NCBI RefSeq assembly: GCF_000156375.1
Contig: NZ_DS996359.1
Location: 488,867-552,866 of the forward strand
DNA: 64,000 nt
Reading direction: 5' to 3'
DNA from: Desulfovibrio piger ATCC 29098
Lineage (GTDB): Bacteria; Desulfobacterota; Desulfovibrionia; Desulfovibrionales; Desulfovibrionaceae
A program made the translations under genes and the position numbers. Below, one piece after another: positions 1 through 8,769 of this stretch (within the stretch, counting starts at the first letter, position 1; every line of letters starts with the position of its first letter). A model generated the notes under the pieces. It saw nothing but the letters and a program-made list of their open reading frames with translations. It had not been told where the DNA came from and made no database searches.

Positions 1-1404
1 GCGGGTCAGGCGGTCAACGATGATTTCCAGATGCAGTTCGCCCATACCGGCGATCAGGGTCTGGTTGGTTTCTTCGTCGCCCTTGACGCGGAAGGAGGGG
101 TCTTCCTTGGCCAGCTTGTTCAGGGCAGCGGACAGAGCATCACGGTCGGCCTTGGTCTTGGGCTCGATGGCCACTTCGATGACGGGCTCGGGGATGTTCA
201 GGGATTCCAGGATCACCGGGCGCTTTTCGTCGCACAGGGTGTCACCGGTGGAGGCGTTCTTCAGGCCCACCAGAGCCACGATGTCACCGGCGCCGGCCCA
301 CTTGATGTCTTCACGCTTGTTGGCGTGCATCTTCAGGATACGGCCGATGCGTTCCTTCTTGCCGGTGTTGGCGTTGTACACGCTGGTACCGGATTCCAGG
401 CAGCCGGAGTAGATGCGGAAGAAGGACAGGTGACCGATGAAGGGGTCGGAGAACAGCTTGAACACCAGGCCGGCAAGGGGTTCCTTGTCGTCGCAGGGGC
501 ATTCGATCAGGTGTTCTTCGTTGCCGGGCTCATGGCCGGTCATGACGGCGATGTCCACGGGGGAGGGCAGGTAGTCCACCACGGCGTCCAGCAGGGGCTG
601 CACACCCATGTTGCGGAAAGCGGAACCGCAGAGCACGGGCACGATGTTGCGGGCGATGGTGGCCTTGCGGATGCAGGAAATGATCTCTTCGCGGGTCAGA
701 TCTTCGCCGCCCAGGTACTTTTCCAGCAGGGCCTCATCTTCTTCGGCCACGGCTTCGATGAGTTCGTGGCGCTTTTCTTCGTACAGGTCCTTCAGTTCGG
801 CGGGCACGTCTTCTTCGGTGAACTGGGCGCCCTTGGAGCCCTTGTCGAAGCGGTGGGCCTTGCCTTCGATGAGGTCCACGACGCCTTCAAATTTGTCTTC
901 AGCGCCGATGGGCAGCTGCAGGGGCACGGCCTTGGCGCCCAGGCGTTCGTGGATCATGCCCACGCAGCGGAAGAAGTTGGCACCGATGCGGTCCATCTTG
1001 TTCACGAAGCAGATGCGGGGCACGTGGTAGCGGTCGGCCTGACGCCACACGGTTTCGGACTGGGGCTCAACGCCGGCCACGGCGTCGAACACGCACACGG
1101 CACCGTCCAGCACGCGCAGGGAACGTTCCACTTCGATGGTGAAGTCCACGTGGCCGGGGGTGTCGATGATGTTGATGCGGCAGTCCTTCCAGAAGCAGGT
1201 GGTGGCGGCGGAGGTGATGGTGATGCCGCGCTCCTGTTCCTGTTCCATCCAGTCCATGGTGGACTCACCGTCGTGGGTTTCGCCGATCTTGTGGGAAACA
1301 CCGGTGTAGAAAAGGATGCGTTCGGTGGTGGTGGTTTTGCCGGCGTCAATATGGGCCATGATGCCGATATTGCGCTGTTTGTCTACGGGGGTGGTGCGGG
1401 ACAC
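1..1404 (-). CDS. fusA: Elongation factor G, N-terminal 468 codons (C-terminus outside window)
   Basis: Translational GTPase that drives ribosomal translocation and, with RRF, ribosome recycling in the cytoplasm. The start is GTG at 1404, seven bases after a GGAGGA ribosome-binding site. The N-terminus carries the G1 P-loop ([13 protein letters not shown]) and switch/G-domain motifs, followed by the domain II and III region. The reading frame runs off the left edge, so about one third of the usual ~690 residues is missing here. It is the third gene of a minus-strand str operon (rpsL, rpsG, fusA), the classical order. A strong hairpin lies between rpsG and fusA. Identification is certain; only the 3' end is unseen. 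Confidence 0.97.
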   Translation of the reverse strand, partial: MSRTTPVDKQRNIGIMAHIDAGKTTTTERILFYTGVSHKIGETHDGESTMDWMEQEQERGITITSAATTCFWKDCRINIIDTPGHVDFTIEVERSLRVLDGAVCVFDAVAGVEPQSETVWRQADRYHVPRICFVNKMDRIGANFFRCVGMIHERLGAKAVPLQLPIGAEDKFEGVVDLIEGKAHRFDKGSKGAQFTEEDVPAELKDLYEEKRHELIEAVAEEDEALLEKYLGGEDLTREEIISCIRKATIARNIVPVLCGSAFRNMGVQPLLDAVVDYLPSPVDIAVMTGHEPGNEEHLIECPCDDKEPLAGLVFKLFSDPFIGHLSFFRIYSGCLESGTSVYNANTGKKERIGRILKMHANKREDIKWAGAGDIVALVGLKNASTGDTLCDEKRPVILESLNIPEPVIEVAIEPKTKADRDALSAALNKLAKEDPSFRVKGDEETNQTLIAGMGELHLEIIVDRLTR

Positions 1405-1445
1405 GTTATCCTCCAGAAAAGGGGCAGTGGGGCGGGGGGAAAAGC

Positions 1446-1467
1446 GCCGCGCCCTTGCGGGCGCGGC
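1446..1467 (-). promoter_or_regulatory. Intercistronic hairpin between rpsG and fusA
   Basis: A perfect 9-bp stem (GCCGCGCCC / GGGCGCGGC) with a GCAA tetraloop in the minus-strand transcript, followed by GCTTTTCCCC. It could act as a partial terminator/attenuator or an mRNA-processing or stability element that lowers or separates fusA expression. The stem is seen directly; the role is inferred. Confidence 0.5.
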
Positions 1468-1488
1468 AGCAGTCACTCGGAATCGAGC

Positions 1489-1959
1489 TTACCAGCGGTA
1501 GTGGGCGAAAGCCTTGTTGGCTTCGGCCATACGGTGGGTATCTTCGCGCTTTTTCACCGCGCCGCCGCGACCGTTGTAGGCGTCCAGCAGTTCAGCGGAA
1601 AGCTTGGAGGTCATGCCCTTTTCGCCGCGCGAACGGGCATAGTTGATCAGCCAGCGGATGGACAGGGAAATCTGACGTTCGGGACGGACTTCCATGGGCA
1701 CCTGGTAGGTGGCACCGCCCACGCGGCGGGCCTTGACTTCCAGATGGGGCTTGACGTTGTCCAGGGCCTTTTCAAAGGCGCGCATGGGTTCTTCACCGGT
1801 CTTTTCGCCCAGGGTTTCCAGCGAGCTGTAGAAAATCTTTTCAGCAGCGCCCTTCTTGCCGTCGTACATGAGACGGTTCACGAACTTGGTGACCAGACGG
1901 CTGTTGTACAGCGGATCGGGCAGCACTTCCCTCTTCGGGACAGGACCTTTACGGGGCAT
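1489..1959 (-). CDS. rpsG: 30S ribosomal protein S7
   Basis: Primary 16S rRNA-binding protein that nucleates assembly of the 30S head domain and contacts the E site. It is 156 residues, the usual length for bacterial S7, starting [11 protein letters not shown] and ending in the typical AHYRW tail. Start ATG at 1959 has an AGGAGAAT ribosome-binding site. It lies in the str operon, 119 nt after rpsL and 84 nt before fusA. Nothing unusual in the coding sequence. Confidence 0.98.
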   Translation of the reverse strand: MPRKGPVPKREVLPDPLYNSRLVTKFVNRLMYDGKKGAAEKIFYSSLETLGEKTGEEPMRAFEKALDNVKPHLEVKARRVGGATYQVPMEVRPERQISLSIRWLINYARSRGEKGMTSKLSAELLDAYNGRGGAVKKREDTHRMAEANKAFAHYRW

Positions 1960-2078
1960 GATATTCTCCTTGAGAATCTCTGTGTTTCGGCGTCACCAGC
2001 CCCGCAGCGCCCCGGCGCGCCGTGAGAGGGCAGCCTGGGTGCGTTGCATGACGTACGCCGGAGTTAGCAAAAAATAAC

Positions 2079-2450
2079 CTATTTGGGACGCTTGGCGCCG
2101 TACTTGGAACGGCTCTTGCGACGATCGGCCACACCGGAGGTATCCAGGGTGCCGCGCACGATGTGGTAACGGACACCGGGCAAGTCTTTCACACGACCGC
2201 CGCGGATGAGCACCACGGAGTGTTCCTGCAGGTTGTGGCCTTCGCCGGGGATGTAGGCCGTCACTTCGATGCCGTTGGTCAGGCGCACACGGGCGACCTT
2301 ACGCAGAGCGGAGTTAGGCTTCTTGGGGGTGGTGGTGTACACACGGGTGCACACGCCGCGGCGCTGGGGGCAAGCCTGCAGGGCCGGGGTCTTCTTGCGC
2401 TTCACCACCGCAGTCCGCTCGATGCGGATGAGCTGGTTGATAGTAGGCAT
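2079..2450 (-). CDS. rpsL: 30S ribosomal protein S12
   Basis: Decoding-centre protein of the small subunit. The start is ATG at 2450 (MPTINQLIR), which gives the canonical 123 residues and sits behind GGAGGAAACT; an upstream in-frame ATG adds only four residues and lacks a ribosome-binding site. The [10 protein letters not shown] and [10 protein letters not shown] segments, which carry the lysines mutated in streptomycin resistance, are wild type. First gene of the str operon, directly behind its promoter. Confidence 0.98.
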   Translation of the reverse strand: MPTINQLIRIERTAVVKRKKTPALQACPQRRGVCTRVYTTTPKKPNSALRKVARVRLTNGIEVTAYIPGEGHNLQEHSVVLIRGGRVKDLPGVRYHIVRGTLDTSGVADRRKSRSKYGAKRPK

Positions 2451-2469
2451 AGTTTCCTCCAAAGTTTCA

Positions 2470-2494
2470 CTGCCTGCCCAAGACGGACAGGCAG
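2470..2494 (-). promoter_or_regulatory. Leader hairpin in the rpsL 5' UTR
   Basis: In the minus-strand leader the segments CTGCCTG and CAGGCAG pair (7 bp, extendable inward) just upstream of the rpsL ribosome-binding site. This is the only obvious structure in the ~60-nt leader and could influence translation or transcript stability. It is not assigned to any known ribosomal-protein autoregulatory fold. Confidence 0.35.
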
Positions 2495-2518
2495 CGCATG
2501 AATGCCGTAGAGCGGCAA

Positions 2519-2547
2519 CACATACAATGCGCTGACGCGCTTGTCAA
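2519..2547 (-). promoter_or_regulatory. Sigma-70 promoter of the str operon
   Basis: On the minus strand a consensus -35 TTGACA (plus-strand 2542-2547) is followed after 17 bp by TATGTG (2519-2524). It points into rpsL with a leader of about 60 nt. It is divergent from the MarR promoter whose -35 begins 33 bp away. Confidence 0.7.
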
Positions 2548-2579
2548 GTCCTGTCGTGCCTATTCGCAAGAGGACAGTC

Positions 2580-2608
2580 TTGACAATAAGTTCGATATCG
2601 AACTATAT
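2580..2608 (+). promoter_or_regulatory. MarR-gene promoter with palindromic operator in the spacer
   Basis: TTGACA at 2580-2585, a 17-bp spacer and CTATAT at 2603-2608. The spacer contains the perfect 12-bp palindrome TTCGATATCGAA (2591-2602), positioned where a bound repressor would block RNA polymerase. The predicted transcription start falls at about 2615, next to ATG 2616, so the message may be leaderless or nearly so. A second, imperfect copy of the palindrome precedes the cupin gene at 3097. Confidence 0.65.
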
Positions 2609-2615
2609 GGACGTC

Positions 2616-3035
2616 ATGCGCTATAGATCTATCTTTTCCTATGCGAGCCGTCTGCGTGAAGAAGGCAATAAGCTCATTATCGCCGCCCTCAAGGATGCGG
2701 GACTCACGGATATCGCTCCCAGCCATGGTGATATATTGGCTCATCTGCTGGCGGAAGGCCCTTGCCATATGAGCGTGTTGGCCCGGCGTATCCGCAGGAC
2801 CCGCTCCACCATAACGGCTTTGGTCGAAAAGATGGAGCGCTCCGGTTATGTGGAGCGTCGCCCCGATCCCACTGACGCTCGCGGGGTACTTGTCTGTCTG
2901 ACAGCCCGGGGCAAGGCTCTGGCCCCGGTGATGGATGCCGTCTCCCGCGCTCTGGAAGAGCTGATAGCCAGTCGCCTTTCGGTGGATGAAGCCGATGAGC
3001 TGGAAAGATTGCTGTCCCGCTGCATTCGGAGATAG
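2616..3035 (+). CDS. MarR-family transcriptional regulator
   Basis: Winged-helix repressor of the MarR family, about 139 residues from ATG 2616. The central part (SVLARRIRRTRSTITALVEK, then GYVERRPDPTDARG) is the canonical helix-turn-helix plus wing with the conserved DxR of the wing; flanking helices form the dimerisation domain. In-frame starts at 2541 (TTG) and 2607 (ATG) also exist, but both overlap the promoter, so 2616 is preferred despite a weak ribosome-binding site. The self-located palindrome TTCGATATCGAA and the near-copy before the following cupin gene suggest that it represses itself and the cupin. The ligand is unknown. Confidence 0.85.
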   Translation: MRYRSIFSYASRLREEGNKLIIAALKDAGLTDIAPSHGDILAHLLAEGPCHMSVLARRIRRTRSTITALVEKMERSGYVERRPDPTDARGVLVCLTARGKALAPVMDAVSRALEELIASRLSVDEADELERLLSRCIRR

Positions 3036-3096
3036 CGACCCTGTTCGTCTTCTGCCATTCGCATAAGGTCCGAAAGAGATTTTAGCGCCATAATGG

Positions 3097-3108
3097 TTCG
3101 ATATCAAA
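3097..3108 (+). promoter_or_regulatory. Second MarR-type operator, upstream of the cupin gene
   Basis: TTCGATATCAAA matches the perfect palindrome at 2591-2602 in 11 of 12 positions. It lies 15 bp before the cupin start and just 5' of its AAGGAGAAAG ribosome-binding site. CATAAT at 3089-3094 is a possible -10 immediately upstream, so a bound repressor would cover the transcription start. Confidence 0.6.
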
Positions 3109-3123
3109 CAAAAGGAGAAAGTC

Positions 3124-3507
3124 ATGTCACACTATACCTTAGTACACTTGGAAGACGCCCCTCGTCATGAATTGCATGATCTGTTGCAGCTTACCGCTGC
3201 AGAGGTGAGCCTCAATACCTTGCCGGCCGGGGGGACCGTCCCCTTCGTGCATCGGCATCAGAAAAATGAGGAAATTTATCTGGTGCTCGACGGCTGCGGT
3301 ACGCTGTATATCGACGGCGAGGAGCTCCCCTTGAAGAGGGGGGACTGCTTCCGTATTGACCCGGCGGGGGCGCGTTGTCTGCGGGCTGCTGATGACAGTA
3401 CGCTTTCCTTTGTTTGTGTGCAGGCCCGGGCCGGCAGCTTGGAAGGCTTCACTATGGCGGATGGTCTGTCTGTCCCGGAAGGGGAAGGAAAGCCCAGCTG
3501 GCTGTAG
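3124..3507 (+). CDS. Small single-domain cupin protein
   Basis: A 127-residue cytoplasmic cupin. Motif 1 is seen as PFVHRHQKNEEIYLVLDG (metal-ligand His, His and Glu) and the second half as PLKRGDCFRIDPAGARCLRA, although the motif-2 histidine of classical metal cupins is not evident. A strong ribosome-binding site (AAGGAGAAAG) precedes ATG 3124. It sits directly downstream of the MarR gene with a copy of its operator in front, so it is probably the regulated target. Such cupin/MarR pairs are often linked to electrophile or redox stress, but the sequence does not define a substrate. Confidence 0.8.
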   Translation: MSHYTLVHLEDAPRHELHDLLQLTAAEVSLNTLPAGGTVPFVHRHQKNEEIYLVLDGCGTLYIDGEELPLKRGDCFRIDPAGARCLRAADDSTLSFVCVQARAGSLEGFTMADGLSVPEGEGKPSWL

Positions 3508-3510
3508 CAA

Positions 3511-3622
3511 GCTCGCCGCAGGCGCAAGGCCTGCGGCGAGCCCCACTACAGGGGAGAGGTCCGGCCCCGTTGCGGGGCCGGACCTCCTGCGAGGAGGAAC
3601 GTCCGCCGGTGTCCTGCCGGCG
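3511..3622. terminator. Three consecutive GC-rich hairpins between convergent genes
   Basis: Stem 1 is a perfect 13 bp (3511-3523 with 3529-3541). Stem 2 is a perfect 13 bp (3556-3568 with 3574-3586). Stem 3 pairs CCGCCGG with CCGGCGG around 3602-3622. None has a long T-run, but together they separate the cupin gene (plus) from htpG (minus) and probably act as a bidirectional transcription barrier. Confidence 0.5.
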
Positions 3623-3641
3623 GGCGGGGGGTGTCGGCGGG

Positions 3642-5570
3642 TTACAGCTTTTTCACTTCCACATACCAGGCAGCGGCCTGTTCCAGCAGATGGCTGCTGC
3701 GGCCGGCCAGCATCTGGGCATCGCGCAGGTAACCTTCCTGGAGCATGCAGGCGTCGAAGAGGTTCTCCACCATGCCGGCCAGGGTCTTGTCCTGGGGATC
3801 GGCCTTGAACATCTTGAGCAGGCTGCGCAGCAGCACGTGGTCGCGGTTGACTTCCAGCACCTTGACGGGCAGGGAGTCGTCCTTTTGCATGGCGCGCATG
3901 AGTTTTTCCATGGACGAGGTCATGCCGTCGGGCGAGACCAGCACGGCCGGGCTGTCGGCCAGGCGGTGGGAGACGCGCACGTCGGCCACGCGTTCGCCCA
4001 GGATCTCCTTGATGCGCTCCAGCAGCTTGTCGAAGCTGGCGTTGTCGTCGTCGGAAAGGGGCGCGGCGGCGGGCTTTTTGTCGGCCTTGTCGGCGAAGGC
4101 GTCCAGGGCGTCATCGGCGGCGTTCTCGATGGCCTTGAACTCCCAGTCCTTGTATTTGCCCATGCCTTCCATGACGAACTCGTCCACGGGCTCGTAGAGG
4201 AAGAGCACTTCGATGCCCTTGCGGGTGAAGCGTTCCAGGTGCGGGCTCAGGCGGGCGGCCTCACGGTTGGGCGCGGAGACGTACCAGAAGGTCTTCTGGC
4301 CTTCGGGAGCGCGGGACATGTATTCGTCCAGGCTGGAGAGGGCCTCGCCGTCGTCCAGGGCCGAGGTGTTGAAGCGCAGCAGGCCGGCGATGCGCTCGCG
4401 GTTGGCGAAGTCCTGGTAGGAGAGCTTGAAGATGCGGCCGTGCAGGCGCCAGAAGGCGGCGTACTTCTCGGCATCCTTGGCGGCCAGCTTTTCCAGGTGG
4501 CTCAGGGTCTGCTTGATGATGGTCTGGTTGATCTTGCGCAGGACCACGTTTTCCTGAAGGGTCTCGCGGGAGATGTTGAGGGGCAGGTCTTCGGTGTCCA
4601 CCACGCCCTTGAGGAAGGCCAGCCAGTCGGGGATCAGTTCCTTGTTGCGGTGCTGGATGAGCACGCGGCTGGCGTAGAGGTCCAGGCCCCAGAAGTCACG
4701 GTCGAGGCCGAAGAGGTCCTGACGCACGTCGGGGATGTAGAGCAGGGCGTTGAACTGCACGGGCGCGTCCACGGAGATGTGCAGCACGTCCAGCGGCGCC
4801 TTGCTGTCGTAGGTCAGGGCCTGGTAGAAGGCATCGTACTGTTCCTTGGTGACCGAGGACTTGGGCTCGCGCCACAGGGCGGGCTGGGTGTTGACCTGTT
4901 CGCCGTCCACCAGCACGGGGAAGGGCACGAAGGCCGAATGCTTGCGGATGACGGATTCCACGCGGAACTTTTCGAGGAATTCCGCGGCGTCTTCCTTGAG
5001 GTGGGCCACGATGCGCGTGCCGCGCTGCGGGGCGTCGTCACCGGCGGGGGCCACGGTATAGGTGCCCAGGCCGTCGCTGGTCCAGGTGGCGGCGCTGTCG
5101 TCATCGCCGAAGGCCGGACGCGAGGTCACGTCCACCTTGTCGGCCACCATGAACACGGAATAGAAGCCCACGCCGAAGCGGCCGATGATGTTGGCGGCAT
5201 CGGCTTTTTCGCCGTCGGCCTTGGCTTCTTCGGCAGCCAGCTGGGCGCGGAAGGCCTCGGTGCCGGATTTGGCGATGGTGCCCAGGTTCTCGGCCAGTTC
5301 GGCGGCGGTCATGCCCAGGCCGGTGTCCTCGATGGTCAGGGTCTTGGCGTCCTTGTCGAGGCTGATGCGGATCTCCAGCGGCAGGTCGTCATGGCGCGGG
5401 GTCTCGCCCCGGTTGCTGCGGAAGCGCAGCTTGTCCAGGGCGTCGGAAGCGTTGGAGATGAGTTCGCGGAGGAAGATCTCGCGATTGGTATACAGAGAGT
5501 TGGTGAGAATGCTCAGCACCTTGCGCACTTCGGCGCGAAATTCACAGGATTGAGCCGTATTTTCCGGCAT
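3642..5570 (-). CDS. htpG: Molecular chaperone HtpG (Hsp90)
   Basis: ATP-dependent Hsp90-family chaperone of the cytoplasm, 642 residues. The N-terminal GHKL ATPase is clear: FLRELISNASDALDKLRF, then the DTGLGM motif, then GRFGVGFYSVFMVAD. The middle domain (including the NISRETLQ segment) and a C-terminal dimerisation domain follow. The start is ATG 5570 (MPENTAQSCEF) behind a GGAGG site; the open frame continues upstream but runs through the promoter. Monocistronic and divergent from cydA. Confidence 0.96.
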   Translation of the reverse strand: MPENTAQSCEFRAEVRKVLSILTNSLYTNREIFLRELISNASDALDKLRFRSNRGETPRHDDLPLEIRISLDKDAKTLTIEDTGLGMTAAELAENLGTIAKSGTEAFRAQLAAEEAKADGEKADAANIIGRFGVGFYSVFMVADKVDVTSRPAFGDDDSAATWTSDGLGTYTVAPAGDDAPQRGTRIVAHLKEDAAEFLEKFRVESVIRKHSAFVPFPVLVDGEQVNTQPALWREPKSSVTKEQYDAFYQALTYDSKAPLDVLHISVDAPVQFNALLYIPDVRQDLFGLDRDFWGLDLYASRVLIQHRNKELIPDWLAFLKGVVDTEDLPLNISRETLQENVVLRKINQTIIKQTLSHLEKLAAKDAEKYAAFWRLHGRIFKLSYQDFANRERIAGLLRFNTSALDDGEALSSLDEYMSRAPEGQKTFWYVSAPNREAARLSPHLERFTRKGIEVLFLYEPVDEFVMEGMGKYKDWEFKAIENAADDALDAFADKADKKPAAAPLSDDDNASFDKLLERIKEILGERVADVRVSHRLADSPAVLVSPDGMTSSMEKLMRAMQKDDSLPVKVLEVNRDHVLLRSLLKMFKADPQDKTLAGMVENLFDACMLQEGYLRDAQMLAGRSSHLLEQAAAWYVEVKKL

Positions 5571-5602
5571 GATGACAACCTCCATGGATACTTGCTGGGG
5601 AA

Positions 5603-5630
5603 TAAGTAATCTTTCCCAATCAGGCGTCAA
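5603..5630 (-). promoter_or_regulatory. Probable htpG promoter
   Basis: On the minus strand TTGACG (plus-strand 5625-5630), a 16-bp spacer and TACTTA (5603-5608), about 33 nt before the htpG ATG. It resembles a housekeeping promoter; I see no sigma-32-type -10 (CCCCAT) at the right distance. Confidence 0.45.
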
Positions 5631-5709
5631 GGCCTTGCAGGGCCTAAACTTTGGCTTGCTTTTCGCTAAGGATAACGGTATGCAGGACGCTCCATAAGGA
5701 GGACGATCT

Positions 5710-7023
5710 ATGGATGATGTCATTCTGCTTTCGCGGCTACAGTTCGCCGTGGCCGTCTTTTTCCACTTCATCTTCGTGCCGCTGACGCTGGGCCTGTCCC
5801 TGCTCATCGCGCTGATGGAGACCCGCTATGTGCGCACCGGGGATGAGGTCTGGCGCAAGCATGCCAAGTTCTGGGGCAAACTTTTCATCATCAACTTCAC
5901 CCTGGGCGTGGTGACGGGCATCACCCTGGAATTCCAGTTCGGGACCAACTGGGCCCGCTATTCGGAATACGTGGGCGACATCTTCGGCTCCCTGCTGGCC
6001 ATCGAAGCCACCGTGGCCTTCTTCCTGGAGTCCACGTTCCTGGCTGTCTGGCATTTCGGCTGGCATCGCGTGGGCAAGAAGACCCACCTGCTGGCCATCT
6101 GGCTGGTGGTGCTGGCCGGCAACCTGTCCGCCCTGTGGATCATCCTGGCCAACGGCTTCATGCAGAACCCGCTGGGCTATGTGATCCAGAACGGCCGCGC
6201 CGAACTGGCCGACTTCATGGCCGTGGTCACCAACCCCTACGCCTGGGGCATGTACGCCCACACCCTGCTCTCCGCCTGGACGCTGTCCTGCTTCTTCGTG
6301 CTGGGCGTGTCTTCCTGGCACCTGCTGCGCAAGAGCAACGTGGAATTCTTCCGCCGCTCCTTCCGCATGACCGCGCCCATCTGTCTGGTGCTGGTGCTGG
6401 CCCTCGCCCTGAGCGGCGACATCCAGGGCAAGGTGGTGTCCGAGCTGCAGCCCGCCAAGCTGGCCGCCATGGAATCCCACTGGGAGACCACCAAGAACGC
6501 TCCCTTCTATCTGGCCGTGGTGCCGGACGAAGCCAACGAGACCAACTCCGTGGAAGCCATCGGCATCCCCGGCCTGCTGAGCTGGATCTCCTACGGCGAT
6601 GCCGACGCCGAAGTGAAGGGCCTCAAGGACTTCCCCAAGGAAGACCGTCCGCCGGTCACCCCCGTGTTCTGGGGCTTCCGCGCCATGATCTTCTTTGGTG
6701 TCGTCTTCCTGGCCCTGGCCGCCTGGGCCACGCTGCAGCGTAATCGCGAGAGCATCAACCCCACGCTCATGCGTGCCCTGGTGTGGTGCATCCCGCTGCC
6801 CTACATCAGCATCGCCATGGGCTGGCTGGTGGCGGAAATGGGCCGTCAGCCCTGGATCGTCTACGGTCTGATGCGCACCAGCGACGCCGTTTCGCCGGTG
6901 CCCGCCGAGCATGTGTCCACGTCGCTGCTGGCCTTCATCATCGTTTACAGCGTGCTGGGCCTTCTGGACATTTTCCTGCTGCGCAAGTACGCCATCAAGG
7001 GCCCGCAGGGGCAGGAGGACTAA
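5710..7023 (+). CDS. cydA: Cytochrome bd quinol oxidase subunit I
   Basis: Haem-bearing subunit of the bd-type terminal oxidase, which oxidises quinol in the cytoplasmic membrane and reduces O2 to water. In an anaerobic sulfate reducer this is mainly O2 defence. It is 437 residues with about nine membrane helices; His19 (FFHFIFVPLTLG) is the expected axial haem ligand, and GRQPWIVYG is the family's conserved segment. At ~437 residues it is the short form that lacks the long Q-loop insert of the ~520-residue E. coli protein. Start ATG 5710 follows AAGGAGGACG. cydB begins 3 nt after its stop. Confidence 0.95.
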   Translation: MDDVILLSRLQFAVAVFFHFIFVPLTLGLSLLIALMETRYVRTGDEVWRKHAKFWGKLFIINFTLGVVTGITLEFQFGTNWARYSEYVGDIFGSLLAIEATVAFFLESTFLAVWHFGWHRVGKKTHLLAIWLVVLAGNLSALWIILANGFMQNPLGYVIQNGRAELADFMAVVTNPYAWGMYAHTLLSAWTLSCFFVLGVSSWHLLRKSNVEFFRRSFRMTAPICLVLVLALALSGDIQGKVVSELQPAKLAAMESHWETTKNAPFYLAVVPDEANETNSVEAIGIPGLLSWISYGDADAEVKGLKDFPKEDRPPVTPVFWGFRAMIFFGVVFLALAAWATLQRNRESINPTLMRALVWCIPLPYISIAMGWLVAEMGRQPWIVYGLMRTSDAVSPVPAEHVSTSLLAFIIVYSVLGLLDIFLLRKYAIKGPQGQED

Positions 7024-7026
7024 GTC

Positions 7027-8061
7027 ATGCTGGAAACCTTGCAAGTAATCTGGTTCATCCTGTGGGCGCTGCTCTGGGCCGTGTATTTCGTCCTGGACGG
7101 CTTCGACCTGGGCCTGGGCAGCCTGCTGCCCTTCATCGGCAGCAATGAAGAAGAACGCCGCATCATGTACAACGCCGCCGGTCCCTTCTGGGACGGCAAC
7201 GAAGTGTGGCTGATCTCCGCCGGCGGCGTGACCTTCGCGGCCTTCCCCAAGGTCTATGCCGTGATGTTCAGCGCCCTGTACGCTCCCCTGCTGATCCTGC
7301 TGTTCGCCCTGATCTTCCGCGCCGTGTCCTTCGAGTTCCGCGGCAAGGTGGAAAGCGGCGTGTGGCGCGGCTTCTGGGATCTGGTCCACTTCCTGTCCAA
7401 CCTGGTGCCCTCCCTGCTGCTGGGCGTGACCTTCGCCAACCTGTTCATGGGCATCCCCATCGACGGTGAAGGCGTGTTCCACGGCACGCTGATGGGCCTG
7501 GTCAACGGCTACGGCATCGCCGGCGCCATCTTCTTCCTGGTGATGTTCATGCTGCACGGTTCCCTGTGGCTGGCCATCAAGAGCCAGGGCGAACTGCAGA
7601 CCCGTGCCGTGGCCAGCGCCACCCTGCTCTGGCCCGTGATGCTCATCCTGCTGGTGGCCTTCCTGGTGCTGACCTTCTTCAACACCGACCTGTTCAACAA
7701 CTACTGGAGCAACCCGCTGCTGCTCCTGCTGCCCGTGGTGGCCCTGGCCGGCCTGCTGGGCGTGCGCTGCATGCTGCGCCGCGGCCAGCTGTGGAAGGCC
7801 TGGATGTGCAGCGCCGTGTACATCATCGGTGTGACCTTCTTCGGCGTCATGGGCATGTTCCCGCGCATGCTCATCTCGTCCATCGATCCCACCGCCACCC
7901 TGACGGCTTTCAATGCTTCCTCGTCCGAGCTGACCCTCAAGATCATGCTGGGCGTGGCTCTGGTCATGGTGCCCATCGTGCTGCTGTACCAGTTCTGGGT
8001 CTACCGCCTGTTCTCCCACAGCCTGAGCGCTGAAGACCTGAAGGACGAGCACGCTTACTAG
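7027..8061 (+). CDS. cydB: Cytochrome bd quinol oxidase subunit II
   Basis: Structural partner of CydA, 344 residues and about nine membrane segments. The N-terminal WAVYFVLDGFDLGLGSLLPF motif and the later PFWDGNEVWLI motif are diagnostic. The gene starts 3 nt after the cydA stop, so the two are translationally coupled, and a strong terminator follows. No cydX-like small ORF or cydCD genes are adjacent. Confidence 0.95.
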   Translation: MLETLQVIWFILWALLWAVYFVLDGFDLGLGSLLPFIGSNEEERRIMYNAAGPFWDGNEVWLISAGGVTFAAFPKVYAVMFSALYAPLLILLFALIFRAVSFEFRGKVESGVWRGFWDLVHFLSNLVPSLLLGVTFANLFMGIPIDGEGVFHGTLMGLVNGYGIAGAIFFLVMFMLHGSLWLAIKSQGELQTRAVASATLLWPVMLILLVAFLVLTFFNTDLFNNYWSNPLLLLLPVVALAGLLGVRCMLRRGQLWKAWMCSAVYIIGVTFFGVMGMFPRMLISSIDPTATLTAFNASSSELTLKIMLGVALVMVPIVLLYQFWVYRLFSHSLSAEDLKDEHAY

Positions 8062-8086
8062 CAGCGACGATCCGTCCGCCTCATCG

Positions 8087-8126
8087 AGCCCGGCAGACAG
8101 GCAGGCCCTGTCCGCCGGGCTTTTTT
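8087..8126 (+). terminator. Rho-independent terminator of cydAB
   Basis: A 15-bp stem with one mismatch (8087-8101 with 8107-8121) is followed by a T6 run. It ends the cydAB transcript 26 nt after the cydB stop. Confidence 0.9.
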
Positions 8127-8331
8127 CATGCCCCGGGCCGGGATGCGGTGCACGAAAGACCGCCCTGTCTGCCGGGGGCGCCGTCCGTCTCCGTTCGCGG
8201 ACGGGAAGCACCTGATGGACGCGGAGCAGGCGGGAAGAGGAAAAGAGGGCGGACCGAGTCCGCCATCATGGCGGAGGGGATTTGCTTTTGCCCTGCATAT
8301 CCGGGAAGATGCGGGACAGAGCGGAGGCCGT

Positions 8332-8769
8332 ATGAAGACCAAGATAGATGCAACGGATGTGAGGATCGTCGAAGAACTCAGGAAGAACGCGCGCATCACC
8401 ATGAAGGAACTGGGCGCGCGGGTCTTCCTTACCGGGCAGGCCGTCAAGAACAGGGTGGAACGGCTGGAGGACATGGGCATCCTCCAGCGCTACACCATCA
8501 ACGTCAATTGTCCGGTCTTCGGCTACAAGGTTCATGCCGTCATCCGGGTGCAGCTCAGGCATGGTCCGGCGGACGCCCTGAAGGCCTGCTGCCGCAAGGA
8601 GGGCAGGCGCACCATCCATTGTTACCGGACCACAGGCGACAACCTGTATTTCCTCGATATGTATTTTCTGGACATGGAGGCCCTGGACGCCTTCCTGGCC
8701 GAGGTGGAACCGCTGGGCAGCTACGAGCTGCATGTGGTCCTGAGGGAAGCGGAAGACCTGGCGGAATGA
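8332..8769 (+). CDS. Lrp/AsnC-family transcriptional regulator
   Basis: 145 residues from ATG 8332, behind a GGAGG ribosome-binding site; the upstream open frame is not used. An N-terminal winged helix (DATDVRIVEELRKNARITMK, then GQAVKNRVERLEDMGIL) is followed by an RAM/AsnC ligand-binding domain with the typical GYKVHAVIRV strand. Lrp/AsnC proteins form octamers that sense amino acids or related small molecules. The gene is monocistronic, so its targets cannot be read from position; the convergent hydrolase at 8976 is a possible neighbour target. Confidence 0.85.
   Translation: MKTKIDATDVRIVEELRKNARITMKELGARVFLTGQAVKNRVERLEDMGILQRYTINVNCPVFGYKVHAVIRVQLRHGPADALKACCRKEGRRTIHCYRTTGDNLYFLDMYFLDMEALDAFLAEVEPLGSYELHVVLREAEDLAE

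Noticed and set aside
31..2025. A 664-codon plus-strand open frame opposite fusA and rpsG
   Set aside because: It is the antisense shadow of two certain genes; it is His/Gly/Val/Asp-rich without domains and has no ribosome-binding site.
3414..5609. A 731-codon plus-strand open frame opposite htpG
   Set aside because: High-GC antisense shadow; the composition is typical of reversed coding sequence and the opposite strand encodes a complete HtpG.
5652..5667. Sigma-54-like TGGCTTGCTTTTCGCT upstream of cydA
   Set aside because: GG-GC spacing is right but the -12 part is TCGCT and the -24 part is weak; not enough to call.
5737..8211. An 824-codon minus-strand open frame opposite cydAB
   Set aside because: It spans two genes and their terminator, is Gln/His/Gly-rich, and has no homology-like motif.
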